From Stenopsyche tienmushanensis (taxonomy: Eukaryota > Arthropoda > Insecta > Trichoptera > Stenopsychidae), in assembly GCA_008973525.1 (NCBI GenBank), contig WACJ01000550.1:434001-498000 (forward strand): a stretch of DNA of 64,000 nucleotides, given 5' to 3'. The position numbers were made by a program, and so were the translations under genes. How positions within the stretch are numbered: position 1 is the stretch's first letter; every line of letters starts with the position of its first letter. Shown piece by piece: positions 37,901 to 50,001 of this stretch. Below the pieces are notes generated by a model that saw only the letters and a list, made by a program, of their open reading frames with translations, was not told the DNA's origin and did no database searches.

Positions 37901-38989
37901 ATTACATGTAGCGACGATTCGAGGCATAAGATTTGGCGCATCGGTAAAGAGTCTTTGAACGATACTGAGATTCTGGAATTGTGCGGTAGAGCTCATGAAG
38001 TGATACCAATATATGATAGATCGGTTAAATCCAATCTTGAATCCTTGGAAAGAACTCCGCAAGCTATAAAAAGAAAGGCAATGGATAATTTGAATTCGAC
38101 TGTTAAGAAACGTATGTATTTGCAAGATTCTGTTGATGCCGGAGAAAATAGTGACTCTCATAGCATCATAAGGAAATCCAAACGTAGTCTTCTTGTAATG
38201 ATGAATAATAGTATGGGGGATTCAGAAGAAAGTAATGCCAAAAGGTTCAATTCTGAAAAGAATGAATCTCCCGCTGAATGTATATTAAACAGTCCATCTA
38301 CTTCAAAAGGCGGTTTTTCAAGCTTGGGAGCTGTAGGCTTTTCAAGAATATTGGATCATAGCATTTTATCTGATAATGATGATGGTTTTAAGACGCCAGT
38401 CAAATCTCCAGTATCTGTAGTAAAATCGCCTTGCCAATATTATTTAGGTCCATCGGAAATACTTTCTTCACCTACTATGAATTTACCTAATTTTGTAATC
38501 GATGGAAAAGCACCGCATTTAAGATTGAATTCTCCTCAAAATAAAAAGGGTCGTTTAAATTGGCTCACTAAGATCGCAAAAGAAAAGCATAAATCTACTC
38601 CTAAGTCAGCTTCTAAGAACATCTCTCTTAAACATTCAGATGATAATAGCAAGCCTCCGGAAAGAGCTAAACAAGGAAAAACTCTATTACACTTTTTCAC
38701 TAGTTTAAATCCTCTCAAGCCGATTACAGTCGGCCAAGAAAATTCTAAACAAGAAAACCCTTTAGAAGATACAACAAATAAACCAAGCTATATTGCAAAA
38801 AGAAAGTCAACTGAGGAGCATGAAACAATAGAACCCAAGCGTAGGCTCACTGATGCAACTGATCAATCAGAACTAAATGCATCTTCATCTAAAGATTACG
38901 AAAATTCCTCGGGGAAAAATAAAAAGAAGAAAACTATTCTTAGTTTTTATTCTTCTGCCAATGACGTAGAAAATAAAAAATCATCATAA
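34991..38989 (+). CDS. l(2)dtl: Cdt2/denticleless, CRL4 substrate receptor (four exons)
   Basis: Coding exons are 34991-35036, 35415-35611, 35694-35817 and 37137-38989. All introns are GT-AG (first donor GTAAGT), phases join cleanly, and the product is 739 residues. The start is the first in-frame ATG after an upstream TAG. The N-terminus (MSLYLQALIDRQ, then GVSPNE and PPLFACRFAETKGYEHILAL) matches the insect denticleless family. WD40 repeats run to about residue 391, with WDTR (175-178) and WDLR (246-249), the DWD boxes through which such receptors bind DDB1. In the family, Cul4-DDB1-Cdt2 ubiquitinates Cdt1 and other proteins bound to PCNA on chromatin. The long basic, Ser-rich tail (392-739) carries two PIP-like motifs, GKTLLHFF (636-643) and KKTILSFY (720-727). 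Cdt2 itself uses a C-terminal PIP-like motif in other animals. A possible poly(A) signal ATTAAA is at 39380. The third intron contains a Tigger element. Confidence 0.95.
35857..37037 (-). mobile_element. Tigger/pogo element inside Cdt2 intron 3 (inactive)
   Basis: A 1181-bp element flanked by TA on both sides. The left TIR is CAGTGGAACCTCGGGTTACG and the right, reverse-complemented, CAGTGGAACCTCGAGTCATG, with further matches inward (GAATT-CG region). It fills nearly all of the 1319-bp third intron, in antisense to Cdt2. The frame 36383-36760 on - encodes the DDE half of a Tigger/pogo transposase, including LKAMLIMDNALGHTE (second Asp) and LPPSTTPILQPMGQQVI. The consensus there is QPMDQ; the third catalytic Asp is replaced by Gly. 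Further N-terminal pieces (HKPMKYHLTLLFCANASGDK) are readable near 36840-36965. The N-terminal CENP-B-like DNA-binding domain is absent. Internal deletion and loss of the catalytic residue make it dead. Confidence 0.92.
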
Positions 38990-40359
38990 ATGTGTACATG
39001 ATATGTGTTATTTACATATTTCATGAACATTGACGATGTGTAACGTGATAAAGAATTTAAATGACTGTCAATATTTTGATTATTTTGGTTAACACATAAC
39101 GATCATTATTTCATGATTGACTTGTAAAATAGTTCCTAGATTAAGTTAAACATATTGACGTTTATCAATTTAAATTAGATTTAAAAACTACTTTGAGATC
39201 TGCCGATCGCATTGTTTATAAACTATAGTCATTTCTTAGACGTAAGAATATCTTGTAACGAATTGATTGTCCATTCATATTCTACTTGCCGGTTGCAGTA
39301 TCGTCTTACATATAAATAAGTTTTCCTCATAATGTAGATATCTCCTCGATTCTAGGATAATCTATTGTGAAATTATACAATTAAAAATAGGAGGAGAAAT
39401 CTCAATTTTTGCATTTCATGTATGCTCTTTTTTATTTAACGTTGCAATTTTATTTTTTTGTGATCTTTTTAATTTAGATTAACATCTTGATTTATCGAAG
39501 AAAGATTTGCATTGCGAATTATTGCATTTATTATGGAAAGGATGGTCAAGGATAACCAAAAAATTAATACTAGTCAAAGTACAGTTCCAAATGGATTTGG
39601 CATCATTTTATTAAGATCATTAGTATCATAACGCTAACCAAATTTAAAAATAGGATTTTTTTAATCAACAGCTATGTTCTGAATGTGTTCATTTCAAAAC
39701 TTTACAAATTTGGCACAGAGTTAAATTTGATATTTCTTTGAATTCATCAATATAGATTAAAAAGGGATTTTTTAATGATTTACTTTAAATGACTTAGTCA
39801 TGCTGCATTTATAATTTAATTTATAATGGGAAGTAATCTTTATCTCTCCTAAGATCTGTATTTATTATATTAAATAACAGTAGTATTATTTGCTTAAATT
39901 TTATATTGATTCTATAATAAGAAACACTACGGAAACTTTTTATTGCTAATTTTAGTACGTCACAAATTTTTTAATGTTGACGCATATCAAAATACTTTGT
40001 TTTTATAATTTAACTTCTTTTTCGTTAGAATTTCTTTATTGTATAATTTTATTTTGGTTTACAGTAGTTAATGGCATAAAAATAAGTATATTTCGTATTT
40101 TAAGTAATTTTAATATAAATATATGGTGTGTGATCACATCTTTATTTTTAGGATTGTGTATATCTGGTAGTACAAATTCTATGATACTATTGTTAATAAA
40201 TCTTATTTTTTTATTATTTGAGCTGATTTTTCTTCATATGTTATTCAAATATATGATATAGAAAATACATTTATTTTGTTTTTCTTCCTTTTATATTCTA
40301 AAATGCTTCAACCTAAGATCTTCCATTTCCGGATTTTCGTTCATTTATTATTAACAGCA
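38990..40359. other. Cdt2 3' flank and AT-rich sequence
   Basis: The first few hundred bases are presumably the Cdt2 3' untranslated region, with ATTAAA at 39380 as a candidate poly(A) signal. I see no gene in the rest. The frame at 39974-40261 is hydrophobic only because it is AT-rich. Confidence 0.45.
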
Positions 40360-40605
40360 AAGAAAAGAGGGGCTGGAATATTTGCACTTCGGAAAGCCCT
40401 TTCTAGTAAAATCAAAAAGATTGCTTAGAGTAGTTTTTTTGCTGTCTTCAGGAGACCCGCTGGGTGAATGTTCTAAATGAAACTCTGTTATACATTCAAT
40501 ATCGAACGAATGAGGAGGTGAATGTATGATACAAACGTAATAGATGTAACCCCTTCCTGTGAATGGATATTGAAGAGGTCCATAGTTCTGCAGTGGACTG
40601 TTTGT
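40360..40605 (+). repeat. Retroelement 3'-end repeat, copy 2
   Basis: It shares CCCTTTCTAGTAAAATC, CGCTGGGTGAATGTTCTAAA, CCTTCCTGTGAATGGATAT and CTGCAGTGGACTG with the copy at 1384-1723, in the same order. It stops just before the GAT run seen in other copies. Confidence 0.65.
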
Positions 40606-40750
40606 TAAATCTACGGAAAGTTTTTTTATGTTTTGATTCCATTTATTGAAATGCTTTATTTACCTCAGCAATCACCAGACTAATATTTGCCAACATAGTG
40701 TATACGCTTAACGTCTCGCATAACAAACTGCGTACAAAAACAATATTTTT

Positions 40751-40985
40751 ACTATGCCTATGTTATTCCGGCAAGTGTAAACAATAAGTTGACAAAGTTT
40801 TATTGCAATCGGATGAACCTTATGGCAGCGCATTAAATACAGACAAACAAACATTGATTTTTATGTATTACACTATGTTTATGTCACTCGCACAATCCTT
40901 AGCAATAAGTGGACGAAGTTTTATCGCATTCTGATGAACGGTATGGCAGCGCATTACATACAAACAAAGATTAATTTTTATATAT
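40751..40985 (+). repeat. Two tandem retroelement-tail-like units
   Basis: Two adjacent units of about 118 bases (40751-40868 and 40869-40985) share TATGTT/TTATGTC, AATAAGT.GAC.AAGTTTTAT and TATGGCAGCGCATTA.ATACA. Each ends in ATTxATTTTTATxTATTA. The word pattern (GAAGTTTTAT..CAT.CTGATGAAC..., then ACAAACAAA..ATTTTTATATATTAGAT) is like the 3' tails of several insect LINE and SINE families. No coding is attached. Confidence 0.5.
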
Positions 40986-41094
40986 TAGATATTATTCAAG
41001 TATCATATAGCACAGGAGGCAATGAGTGACAGTATTTGTGTAATTATTTCTACAAAACTTTTTTTTTGTCATTTTGTTGTTTTGATATTGTAAG

Positions 41095-41395
41095 CAAACA
41101 AAACCAGTGATAATGTTGTTGCTGATGTTTAACAATCTTATACCTACAAGATTTAAACTATGTTTTAGTTGCTTATAATAAATATTATATGTACTTAATA
41201 TTACAATGCTTTGAAAATTGCAATACTTCAATCAATATTACGCGCTAGAACATTAGCCACGTCTATCGAAGTCCTAGCCGCCTTGTATCAAAAGTTGATG
41301 AAATTTATTTAACAATAATTAACGTAAGCTACTTGTAGATAAAAAGGCAGCTTTATACATTTTAATTTAATGCTGGTATATACATTTATTTAGGT
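41095..41395 (+). repeat. Dispersed repeat B, copy 2
   Basis: A homologue of 10125-10375 and of the reverse complement of 49650-49830. Shared words include CAATGCTTTGAAAATTGCAA-like sequence and TTTATTTAACAATAATTAAC. The class is unknown. Confidence 0.6.
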
Positions 41396-42084
41396 TTCGA
41401 AAATTCTTATTAACGTCTGCAATCTTTTCCATAATTTATTAGTCTTCCCATATATAATTTTGAAGTAGAAATAAATTTATCATTTGTGAAATAAACAGTA
41501 ATGTATGCCTTTTTTCATTGGTTGTATAAACATAAAGCATCAACTAGAATTACTGCACTTCATTCTCACATTAAAATACTCGTAGCCTTTTAAGTACAGA
41601 TTTAGTTACATGTAGTTAAATTTATCTTTTTATTTATATTTTGCATGCATAAAAGTATACATTCTATTGAAATTACGCTTAATTATTGATGAGATCCTTG
41701 AGGCTGATGCTGCGAAATTAAGTACATTATATTTGGTTCAATTTAAATAAGCAACGAATGAAGAAACGTCTCTTCTTTTGGAAATATTCAGACAGTCTTT
41801 GTGTTTGGTTATAATATGATGAACACCACTAAAGTCTCATTCTGCAAGATATAAAATAGGGAAATGTATCAATAAATTGAATAAAATTGTTTACTTTCTT
41901 CATCATATCTAATTTTTAATGATTCTTCTCGGAAAGTTGTATCTATCTCCAGATGGAAAATTTATAATAAGGTACTTAACCCTTTAGGTAGTGTTAATAG
42001 ATGCTATATTTGTATGTCAGCCACTTATCATCTGTACAAATCCATTTATCTGTCAGGACCGTTGTAGCGTGTATGAAGCTTGTA

Positions 42085-42225
42085 CATAAATAAATAAACA
42101 CTGTCAATAGTACACAATATTCGGTCATTTCTTTGTTTAAACATAAACAATACACTTGAAATCGATTCATTATATCGTTTACTTATTATTAGTCGATAAA
42201 TTTGGGTTAACGATCTATACAATCG
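42085..42225 (+). repeat. Repeat D, related to interior of the piggyBac-like MITE
   Basis: Words shared in order with 28540-28665 include ACACAATATTCGGTC, TTTCTTTG, ACACTTGAAATCGA, GATAAATTTGGG and TTAACGATCTATA. About 100 bases upstream, at 41976-41993, stands TTAACCCTTTAGGTAGTG, which looks like a TTAA duplication plus a piggyBac-type end. No matching right end was found, so this may be a decayed relative of 28259-28806. Confidence 0.5.
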
Positions 42226-42858
42226 TACTTAAGGGGATGAAATATGGATCATTTCAACAATAAGGAGTTTTATTATAATTATAGAATAAAAATATAGTGT
42301 GATGTTTGAATTATTTGTACAGTGCAATTCAAATGCCGCTAACGCAGTTCTAGAAAATGGAACTGGGTTATTTCTACAAATTCTAGTTTTTATATTTCAC
42401 ACTTGAAAGTTCCTGGAAATAACGCACACAATAAAACAGAATGTATTGTTTGAATTTTGAACAAAAACATCGTTCATATAAATGTATACGTATATAAATT
42501 ATGCAATAGATCTTAAAATTCATGTGAAAAATTATTGCCTCTGCTGAAATTTAATACACATCATTATATTCAATGAAATGCTTATTCGTTGCATGGATTG
42601 CGTTATTGTAATACATCAAATAAAACATTTTCTTATTGAAATCATTTATTCAAAGATTGCAAATACTGTGTTTTGTATGATTGACATTTCACCTAATTAT
42701 CAATTGAGAGAGAAATATACAAGTCTAAATTAGGTTGACATATATTAATTTTATGAATAAAAACAGAATGTTAACATGAAACTTGTACATGTGTGAGTCA
42801 AATTTGTAATTTTTCGTTGCAATGTTGCATGAATATACAAAAGTTTCGTTTATATTAC

Positions 42859-43146
42859 ATGATGAAAATTGTTACAGTTACAGTTAGAGGATCAAATAAA
42901 CAGTGCAAACAAATAATGCATGCGATCGATCGTGTTAACAATGTCAATTATCGCATTGTGAATATAAACAATTGATGATTTAATTTTGAAAATAGCCCCA
43001 CTTGCGATGATCATTCAATAAATAAAGCCTTCACCGAAAATCACACCTGTGTCAAAAGTTTCGAGAAAACCCTGTCAACTGTTCACGGTATAAATGGAGT
43101 GAACGTGGAGATCATCGATATCACCTTGTATGCTAATATGAATTAA
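42859..43146 (+). pseudogene. Heavy-metal-domain-like coding relic
   Basis: Reading from ATG 42859, 38 codons end at two adjacent stops, TGATGA (42973-42978); the same frame then stays open to TAA at 43144. The first part, MKIVTVTVRGSNKQC then KQIMHAIDRVNNV, has the strand-helix-strand pattern and Cys position of an HMA metal-binding domain. The second part, TCVKSFEKTLSTVHGINGVN followed by VEIIDIT, resembles the helix and next strand of a second HMA domain, as in ATP7-type copper pumps or metallochaperones. The GMTCxxC motif is degenerate in both. The second part uses many C/G-ending codons (TTC ACC, AAC GTG GAG ATC ATC), unlike the AT-rich flanks. It may be a decayed tandem HMA gene or exons of a real one; the family call is tentative. 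Confidence 0.35.
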
Positions 43147-43149
43147 TAA

Positions 43150-45620
43150 TTATTAAATAGCATATGGTTCAATCAGCAGGATAAGAATTGAGGTAGAAAT
43201 ATTTTTTGTACTTTGTTCTTATTCAATAAAATTCCACTTAACTGCGTTTGTGTTCGGAGACACCTTAAGAAACAGTCGGATATTGGACACTTCCTTAGGA
43301 GCTAACTTGTTTTATGATATCCTAAAACTGAAATATTAAAACCGAAGATGATGACTTACATACATTGACTTGTCACAAAATATATCAATTTTTTTTCGAA
43401 ATGCTGAAAATGTAGTGGTATTACCTTTATTTTATAAAAAAGAAACACTAACGGCTGTAGTTACAAGTCAAACTATTAATCCTCACAACATTTGTACAAG
43501 TATTTTTTAATTGGCATAGAATTTTAACAACAATTAGATCATGCAAATAAAATAAATTTAACATTTTATTGTCATGAGTTTCGGATAAAATGCACGTGTA
43601 CACATCTGAGAAATGAATTATCATTCCTTTTGTACACAATTCATTCATACATTTAATGCTTAGATAACAGATAAGATTGTAATAAATACAATCTATTGAC
43701 TTTTTTTAAAATTTATTATCGTTAATGGAAAAGAGGCAAATTTGACAGTAAAATTATTGATTACGATAAGTTTTGATCAATGCGTACTCTTAGATAGTAT
43801 TCAATTTATTGTGTTTTTATCAAAAATAGATAAAACACCTTATCATTTTAATTATTATATATAGATAAGGATTTTAAAAATGCAATACCTGTAAGTGTTG
43901 TAAGGATTAAGAGCGAGACAATAAACATGCACGATTTTCAAGAATTAACACCTTTCACTATAAAACAGTACTATATTATTAAGCTAAACATCCACATATA
44001 GATTATATGAAAATTAGCATAATATATTCATACATGTTACGAATGAATACAATTTGATAGTATACATTTAAATAATGTAAAGGTGTTATATTAGAAGTAT
44101 CCCAAAAAGAGAGTCGAGGTTCAAATACAACCGAATATATTTTTTCTAAACACATGCGATTTACAAATTGATTTGAAGCGTCTGTATTTTGCTGTTTATA
44201 TAAAAAACTATACATTTTTGGGCTATTTCTAATATCTTGGAATTTGGACAGAAATTTTAGCGACGTGTGAATATTTTTGGTTGATACTTTGCTTTTATAA
44301 TATGGATTCAATATAATAAATGATTTTTACTACACAATTTTGAATAAACAATACGTGTATAAAACATCACAGACATGCATATAACTCGAGTCATTGGTTT
44401 ACATCCATTGAAACAAACGGGGTTTAAAATTAGTGTGCAGTACAATACTTTAGTTTATTTTCTCAAAAAAGGTATTTGAATTATACTAATTAACACATCC
44501 TTATAACAATTGACAGTGTAATGTATTCACAATTTATTTATCACTACCACTTCCTTCAGAATTGGTTTCAAACTCGTATATATTCGTTTAATTTTCTTTT
44601 TAAACATGTCTTTCAAAAAACCAGTGACACATAAAAAAGTCTTCCGTATTAATTTTATATCCTTTGAAAAGAATAAATAGAAACGTTCTAAGGTATTTTG
44701 TAAAAAATTACACTTCTTTTAATCGAAACGATATATTTATAGAAAATCATTTATATTGAAAGCAAACTATATCCAAAGCAAAGAAATTAAATCGAAAAAT
44801 AATAGTACATTTAATAAAACAGTAAAATCCTTTTACAATCTATTAGGGGGTACTGGAAAAGAACATTGATTTATTACAAACGCTTTAAACGTATTAAAAA
44901 TGTATTTTCATACTAAAAAATAATTTACTATAAGTTTTTTTGTGCAAAATGAAAAAATATATTTGCAAATGTATGTTGTTTCATGCTATTTTTAATAAAA
45001 GTAATAAACTTAAAAAGATCGCCGTCTCGTTCTCGTGAACTTAATTTTTACTATTTATAAATTTCAATGATATTTACTCGTTAACAATGGAACCTTTTCC
45101 GGTACCCCATATATTCTACATAAATTAGTTACTTGATCCTAATGGCAGAAAAGACTTATATTTCTCCACCGATACAATTAATTTCCTATATTATATATGT
45201 ATTCAATTTAGGGATCAAGCAATGAATGTATCGATTTATCAAAAGTTTTTGAATAAGAAAATTGATGTTATTAAATATATTGTACAGAGATTTTACCAAT
45301 CTATAAATACTGAAACCTTTCGTATAACTATGAACAAATATCAGAAGAAAAAAAAAAACTGCAGAATTGCATCAGCGTAAACGTAAAAGTAGAGAGCCTA
45401 TCAAGAATATGACACACCAAATAAATATATCAACCTTATAATATGACTCTTCTCATTGAATTTAATCACATGTCCTCCACACAGTGTATTTTTTGTGTTT
45501 ATAATTTGTTATGTACCTACTAAACACTAATATATATAATATATATTTATTACATAAGTATATAAATGTATATTTATCCGTGTAATTAAAAAAAGTCACT
45601 TTAAAATTTGTTAAAAGTCT
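43150..45620. other. AT-rich non-coding interval
   Basis: No gene is supported. All frames are interrupted often. The 44003-44311 minus frame of about 100 codons has AT-rich codon content and no recognisable motif. Confidence 0.45.
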
Positions 45621-45785
45621 CTAGAGCTTAATTCCACATAAATTTGCACAATCACACATTTCACGTTTGATGACAATTGGGGAGTGACGACTCTTTTTCA
45701 AAAGCACTCGTGCTTTTCCAACATCTCCCCGAGGACTTCAGCAATCTCTTATCAGATTATCATCACAGCGACGCCTACTTGACAT
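45621..45785 (-). other. Short GC-richer ORF with one in-frame TGA
   Basis: On the minus strand an ATG in good context (ACAAAATGTC) opens MSSRRRCDDNLIRDC. A single TGA follows at 45738-45740, and then the frame stays open for 38 codons (SPRGDVGKARVLLKKSRHSP onward, ending NLCGIKL) to a TAG. The block is clearly richer in C and G than the surrounding sequence. It may be a decayed exon, the end of an exon whose acceptor I cannot place, a conserved 3'-UTR element, or a readthrough/selenocysteine codon. I saw no clear SECIS hairpin. Confidence 0.25.
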
Positions 45786-46658
45786 TTTGTAATTAAAAAA
45801 CACTTATAGACAAAAATTATAACAATAGAGAAAAACATATAAAAATGAACTTAGCTTTGTTGAAAAAGCATTTATAAACATTTGACAACACCCAAGTCTC
45901 CGTATATCCTTTCAGATAATAGTCATAGACGCATATCTTTTTTTTTTAAAGGAAAAAATAAATATCCTCGTACATATCATAAAATAACTTGCATTATGCA
46001 TTAAATGGACAATATTATTTTCCATAAAATTCTTAAACATTTGAATAAACTTAAAAAAAAACATATTCATTAGAGTCATGAGTGCTAAATTAATAAGCAA
46101 AACACTTTCATCTCTAAAATTAAGTTAGATGGTTACCAAATGATTAAATAAGCTGTGTCATAATACAAAAAAAATCTACATAATAATCTTATAATATAAT
46201 GTTAATTCAATGTAACAAAATTATGTATGTTATTATTCATACAAAATCAACAGTGCTGTGACATTTATAAAAATAAAATGCATAGTGTTTTCATCATTTG
46301 GCAGCATTGAGATCGAAACATATTTTTGTAATCTGCCATCGTTAACAAGTCTGGAACGCTTTTACATCTAACAAAAATGAAAACATGTAAGTAATCATAT
46401 AAAAAATCAATGAGATCTCATAAGCACAGCTTATAAATGTTAAATATAATTTGAAAGACTTCATTAATATTATCTGTACGCATTCAAGTCATCGAAGAAA
46501 GTAAAATATCAAAATCAATGTAATAATAGTTTTTACAAAACTAAAACCGTTTAAATTATTGTAACATGGCATCTAGGCTTCTTTATATTCAATGGTACAG
46601 GTGAAAATGTCCTCTCAATACAATCAAACCATTGTATCAATCCATCCATTTTAAGTAC

Positions 46659-47038
46659 CTATAAATTTGTGGAATCTTTTTTATTTTTGTCGTACCAATC
46701 ATGGATATACAATATCGTGTGTGTCGAGTGAGATTGGATTGATTCGTCGATGCCACAATGTCGAGATTCTTCAATCGACGAGAGCCTCTCTGAAGATTCG
46801 ACGGATCCTTTAACAATCACGCCAATGGTGATAGATGAAACGTGGCATTCGCATGAGAACACAATATGTGTTTTCTGAAGAGAAGCATGAATCCACAGCA
46901 TTGGCAGGTCAAAATGGCGAAAGGTTGCTTGTATCAGTAGGACGGTACAAGGGGCATCACCAGCAAAATACAGATAATTCTCCACCGTGTTCTGTGCCTC
47001 CGTGTCGCCATGTCGTAACTGCGCGAACCTTCAGCTGA
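46659..47038 (-). CDS. Possible terminal coding exon, unidentified
   Basis: On the minus strand a strong acceptor, TTATTATTTTCAG, precedes a GC-richer block starting at 47036. One frame stays open for about 120 codons to a TAG at 46659-46661, passing through NTVENYLYFAGDAPC and ending HDWYDKNKKDSTNL. To avoid an immediate TGA, that frame needs an acceptor a few bases downstream of the first AG. A second frame gives a 25-codon end, from LKVRAVTTWRHGG to a stop. Which frame is used cannot be told without the upstream exon, which I did not find. Sequence contrast and the acceptor support a real exon; the product is unknown. Confidence 0.3.
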
Positions 47039-49649
47039 AAATAATAAAATAAAACATTACTAATACATCTATTCCATATATATTAAAACAACAGTAATTA
47101 AATAGGATGCTAATATAATTAATAACCTTCAGAGAGAGTTTTATATCAAAAAAGTTTAAATAAACGACCGGTGACCCTATTAAAGATTCAAATGTTATCG
47201 GAATTCAATATTATTTCAGATGGTTTGCAAACAGTCATACTCGTAATTACACCATTAATAATATTTTTGTCGGCACTTGAATAAATATACGACAGTTTCT
47301 GTACATAATAAATACAAATGCGCATAGAAGCAACACGCAATATATATATTTATAATAATCAAAATGAGTGTTTATAATTGCAAATTGACGCTTACCTATC
47401 AGATTCATAACACATTAATAATGCAACTGATATGATTTTAATAAGCATAATAAAATAATAATGATGGGACGTGGAAAACATCCTTTTTCACTCAAAGCAA
47501 AGTACAATATTTCATTTGCGTTGTCCTATATTTCAAGCCGATGACCTAATTAATAGACATGTACATGATAATCAAATCATGGCATTGTAGCAGGAAACTG
47601 AACCAATAGGCTTATACAAATTGAATCTAATTTTACAGATGTGATAAATTAAAAGCAGATTGTTTTATGGCAAATTTTAATACAATATTTTAGGGATAAG
47701 AATTTTTATTCAGCATTTTCTACGGCAAGCAGATTATTATTATGATCAAATATAAATACAAAATTATAAAGAAGCTGTTATAAAATGATATAAAATTTTT
47801 GCAATATCATGTGAATGATCTGGCAAATAATATTTTCTCGATATCAATATCAGAACGACCTGAGAATTAATTGCAGCATGTTTGATAGTGGTTCACCTCA
47901 TGTTTGTTATAGAATTATTATTAGATATAGTGTTTAATAGAGCTGTTTGTAATATTGACCAAAGATATTTGAAGAATCAATCCATGAGATTTAAAATACC
48001 GAGTCTAATAATATTATCAAGCTAAAATGTATGGCTGGAACTTGTCCATTATCATATTAAGGTGTGTCTACTTCCTGAAATAAGCGACCTTGAAACCTCT
48101 CATAACAACGGTGCAACGATAGAACATTATGCATTTTTATTTTATACACAAATTGGAATTTCTTCAGATCAAAATGTTTACACTTTTAATATACATTGTT
48201 GGCTATTAAGACAGCTTTAAAGTCAAAGATCCATTCCGACGCTATAAAACATTAATTTATGATATTATTTTTTAAATCATTGTTATAGAATACTTTTAAA
48301 TATAATACCGTCAGATTCAATGAATTCATTCTAAAGCCATTCAATGTTCACATCTCAAATTCTTTCCTATATAGACTAAATTTTTGTAGCCTATATTTAT
48401 TCTAGAAGGGCCACTTTAATTTCGTTTAGCTTTTTGCGTATTCAAAGGAATTTCTGTACATTAACTCTGCTTTCTTCTTAAAATATGAGATATCACTGAA
48501 GGCAAACATCTCCAATAAAACATTCCAGTTCATCCCATTTTAATATCAGATATTCTATTACGCGAGCATTTTGAAAATTTATACACACTTTAAGCTCTTT
48601 GTCTAAATTATTAATACCTTTATTATATTATTCCATGTTTATAGATCAAACATAGGTCATTTACATATGAGATTTTCCTGAAATGTTCCTCTGCGGACTA
48701 TTTATAAATTATATTGTAATTTTTATAAATCAGAAAATTATACATGACCCTTATCAATTTAATTTACATATTGATGTGTTGAATGATTTCCTATAATATA
48801 AATTTGAACTAGACTTAGAACCTCTACAATGATGAACAATCAAAATAATTAATAATTGTTATCTTCTAAGAAAAGATCTGTTGAAATAGTCAAGGATCAT
48901 AATTGTATTTTAGATATCGATGTAAAACTATTGTACAATTTTCAAATCTCATCTGCAATCAATAAGACATGCGTTGATCCGTTATTTACAAAATTAAACT
49001 ATGATTTATTCTAATAAAAAAGACTCGTAATGTAATTAGCATCGCTTTTAAAAATATTATTTAAAGGCAATATTATCTTTAATTAAAGGAAAACGGTTAA
49101 AATAACACATAAACATACAGATTCTGAATTTAATTAGCCTCAGTACCCATATAATGTAAATCAGACCAAATTTTACTTCAACTATAAATTTATAAAATGG
49201 TATAATTGACTAAAAGGGTAATTGTTGTACATTTTCCAAGAACTTAATTTGATAAATTATGTTATATTTACTGAATTATTTTTTTTTGATATTATGGAGT
49301 CGTAGGCTAAACGAAAATAGCAACATAGATTTTAAGTTGTTAAACGAGTTTATATAGAGAGTGATCAAAAATCACATGATTATCGTCAAGAACTTTTGCG
49401 TACTTTTCAAATTTCATAACAATATACAATGAAACTCGGTTATAACGAACAAATAAATCGATCGTATTAAATAAAACACGATCAGCTAAACATATTAATT
49501 GTATCAACGATGAAGATATATCAATAAAAATAAGAATATCAAGATGCAAATTCGTTAATGGTAAATAATAAGGGATATAATTATGGTCAGGTTCCAGTCT
49601 ACTAAGCTTTCATCAGGAAAGCTACAGTCTACCAAACTTTCAACTTTTT
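47039..49649. other. AT-rich non-coding interval
   Basis: No gene, RNA gene or mobile element recognised. If 46659-47038 is a minus-strand terminal exon, this would be intron. Confidence 0.4.
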
Positions 49650-49830
49650 AAACTTTTTAAATAATTGTACATATTGACATTAAATTAAAATCCACATGGC
49701 TTATTTTTTGTTTACAAGTAGTTTGTGTTAATTATTATCAAATAAACGTCGTCTACTTTCGATGCAAGGTAGCTAAGGCTTCGATAGATGTGGCTGCCTC
49801 CCGTGCTAAAAGTTAGAATGAGGTTTATTT
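49650..49830 (-). repeat. Dispersed repeat B, copy 3
   Basis: The reverse complement of the repeat at 10125-10375 and 41095-41395. It includes TACAAGTAGTTTGTGTTAAT, GTCTACTTTCGATGCAAGGT and CTTCGATAGATGTGGCTG, equivalent to words in the other copies. Confidence 0.6.
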
Positions 49831-50001
49831 ACCCCATTTTACGGACTATAAGACGCACTCTTTTCTTCGAAAAATTGCTTCCAGAATTCAGGTGCGTCTT
49901 GCGAAATGCGGCATAAGTAATGCTCTCGATGGCAGTGAACATGACGATGACGACAGAGGGATTTTAAAGGTCAGTTCGGTTTTATAAACCAAGTCCATAT
50001 A

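Noticed and set aside
39974..40261. Very hydrophobic 95-codon frame that might suggest a membrane or mitochondrial-derived protein
   Set aside because: Composition follows from T-rich DNA (Phe, Leu, Ile codons); no known mitochondrial motif and no promoter-like context.
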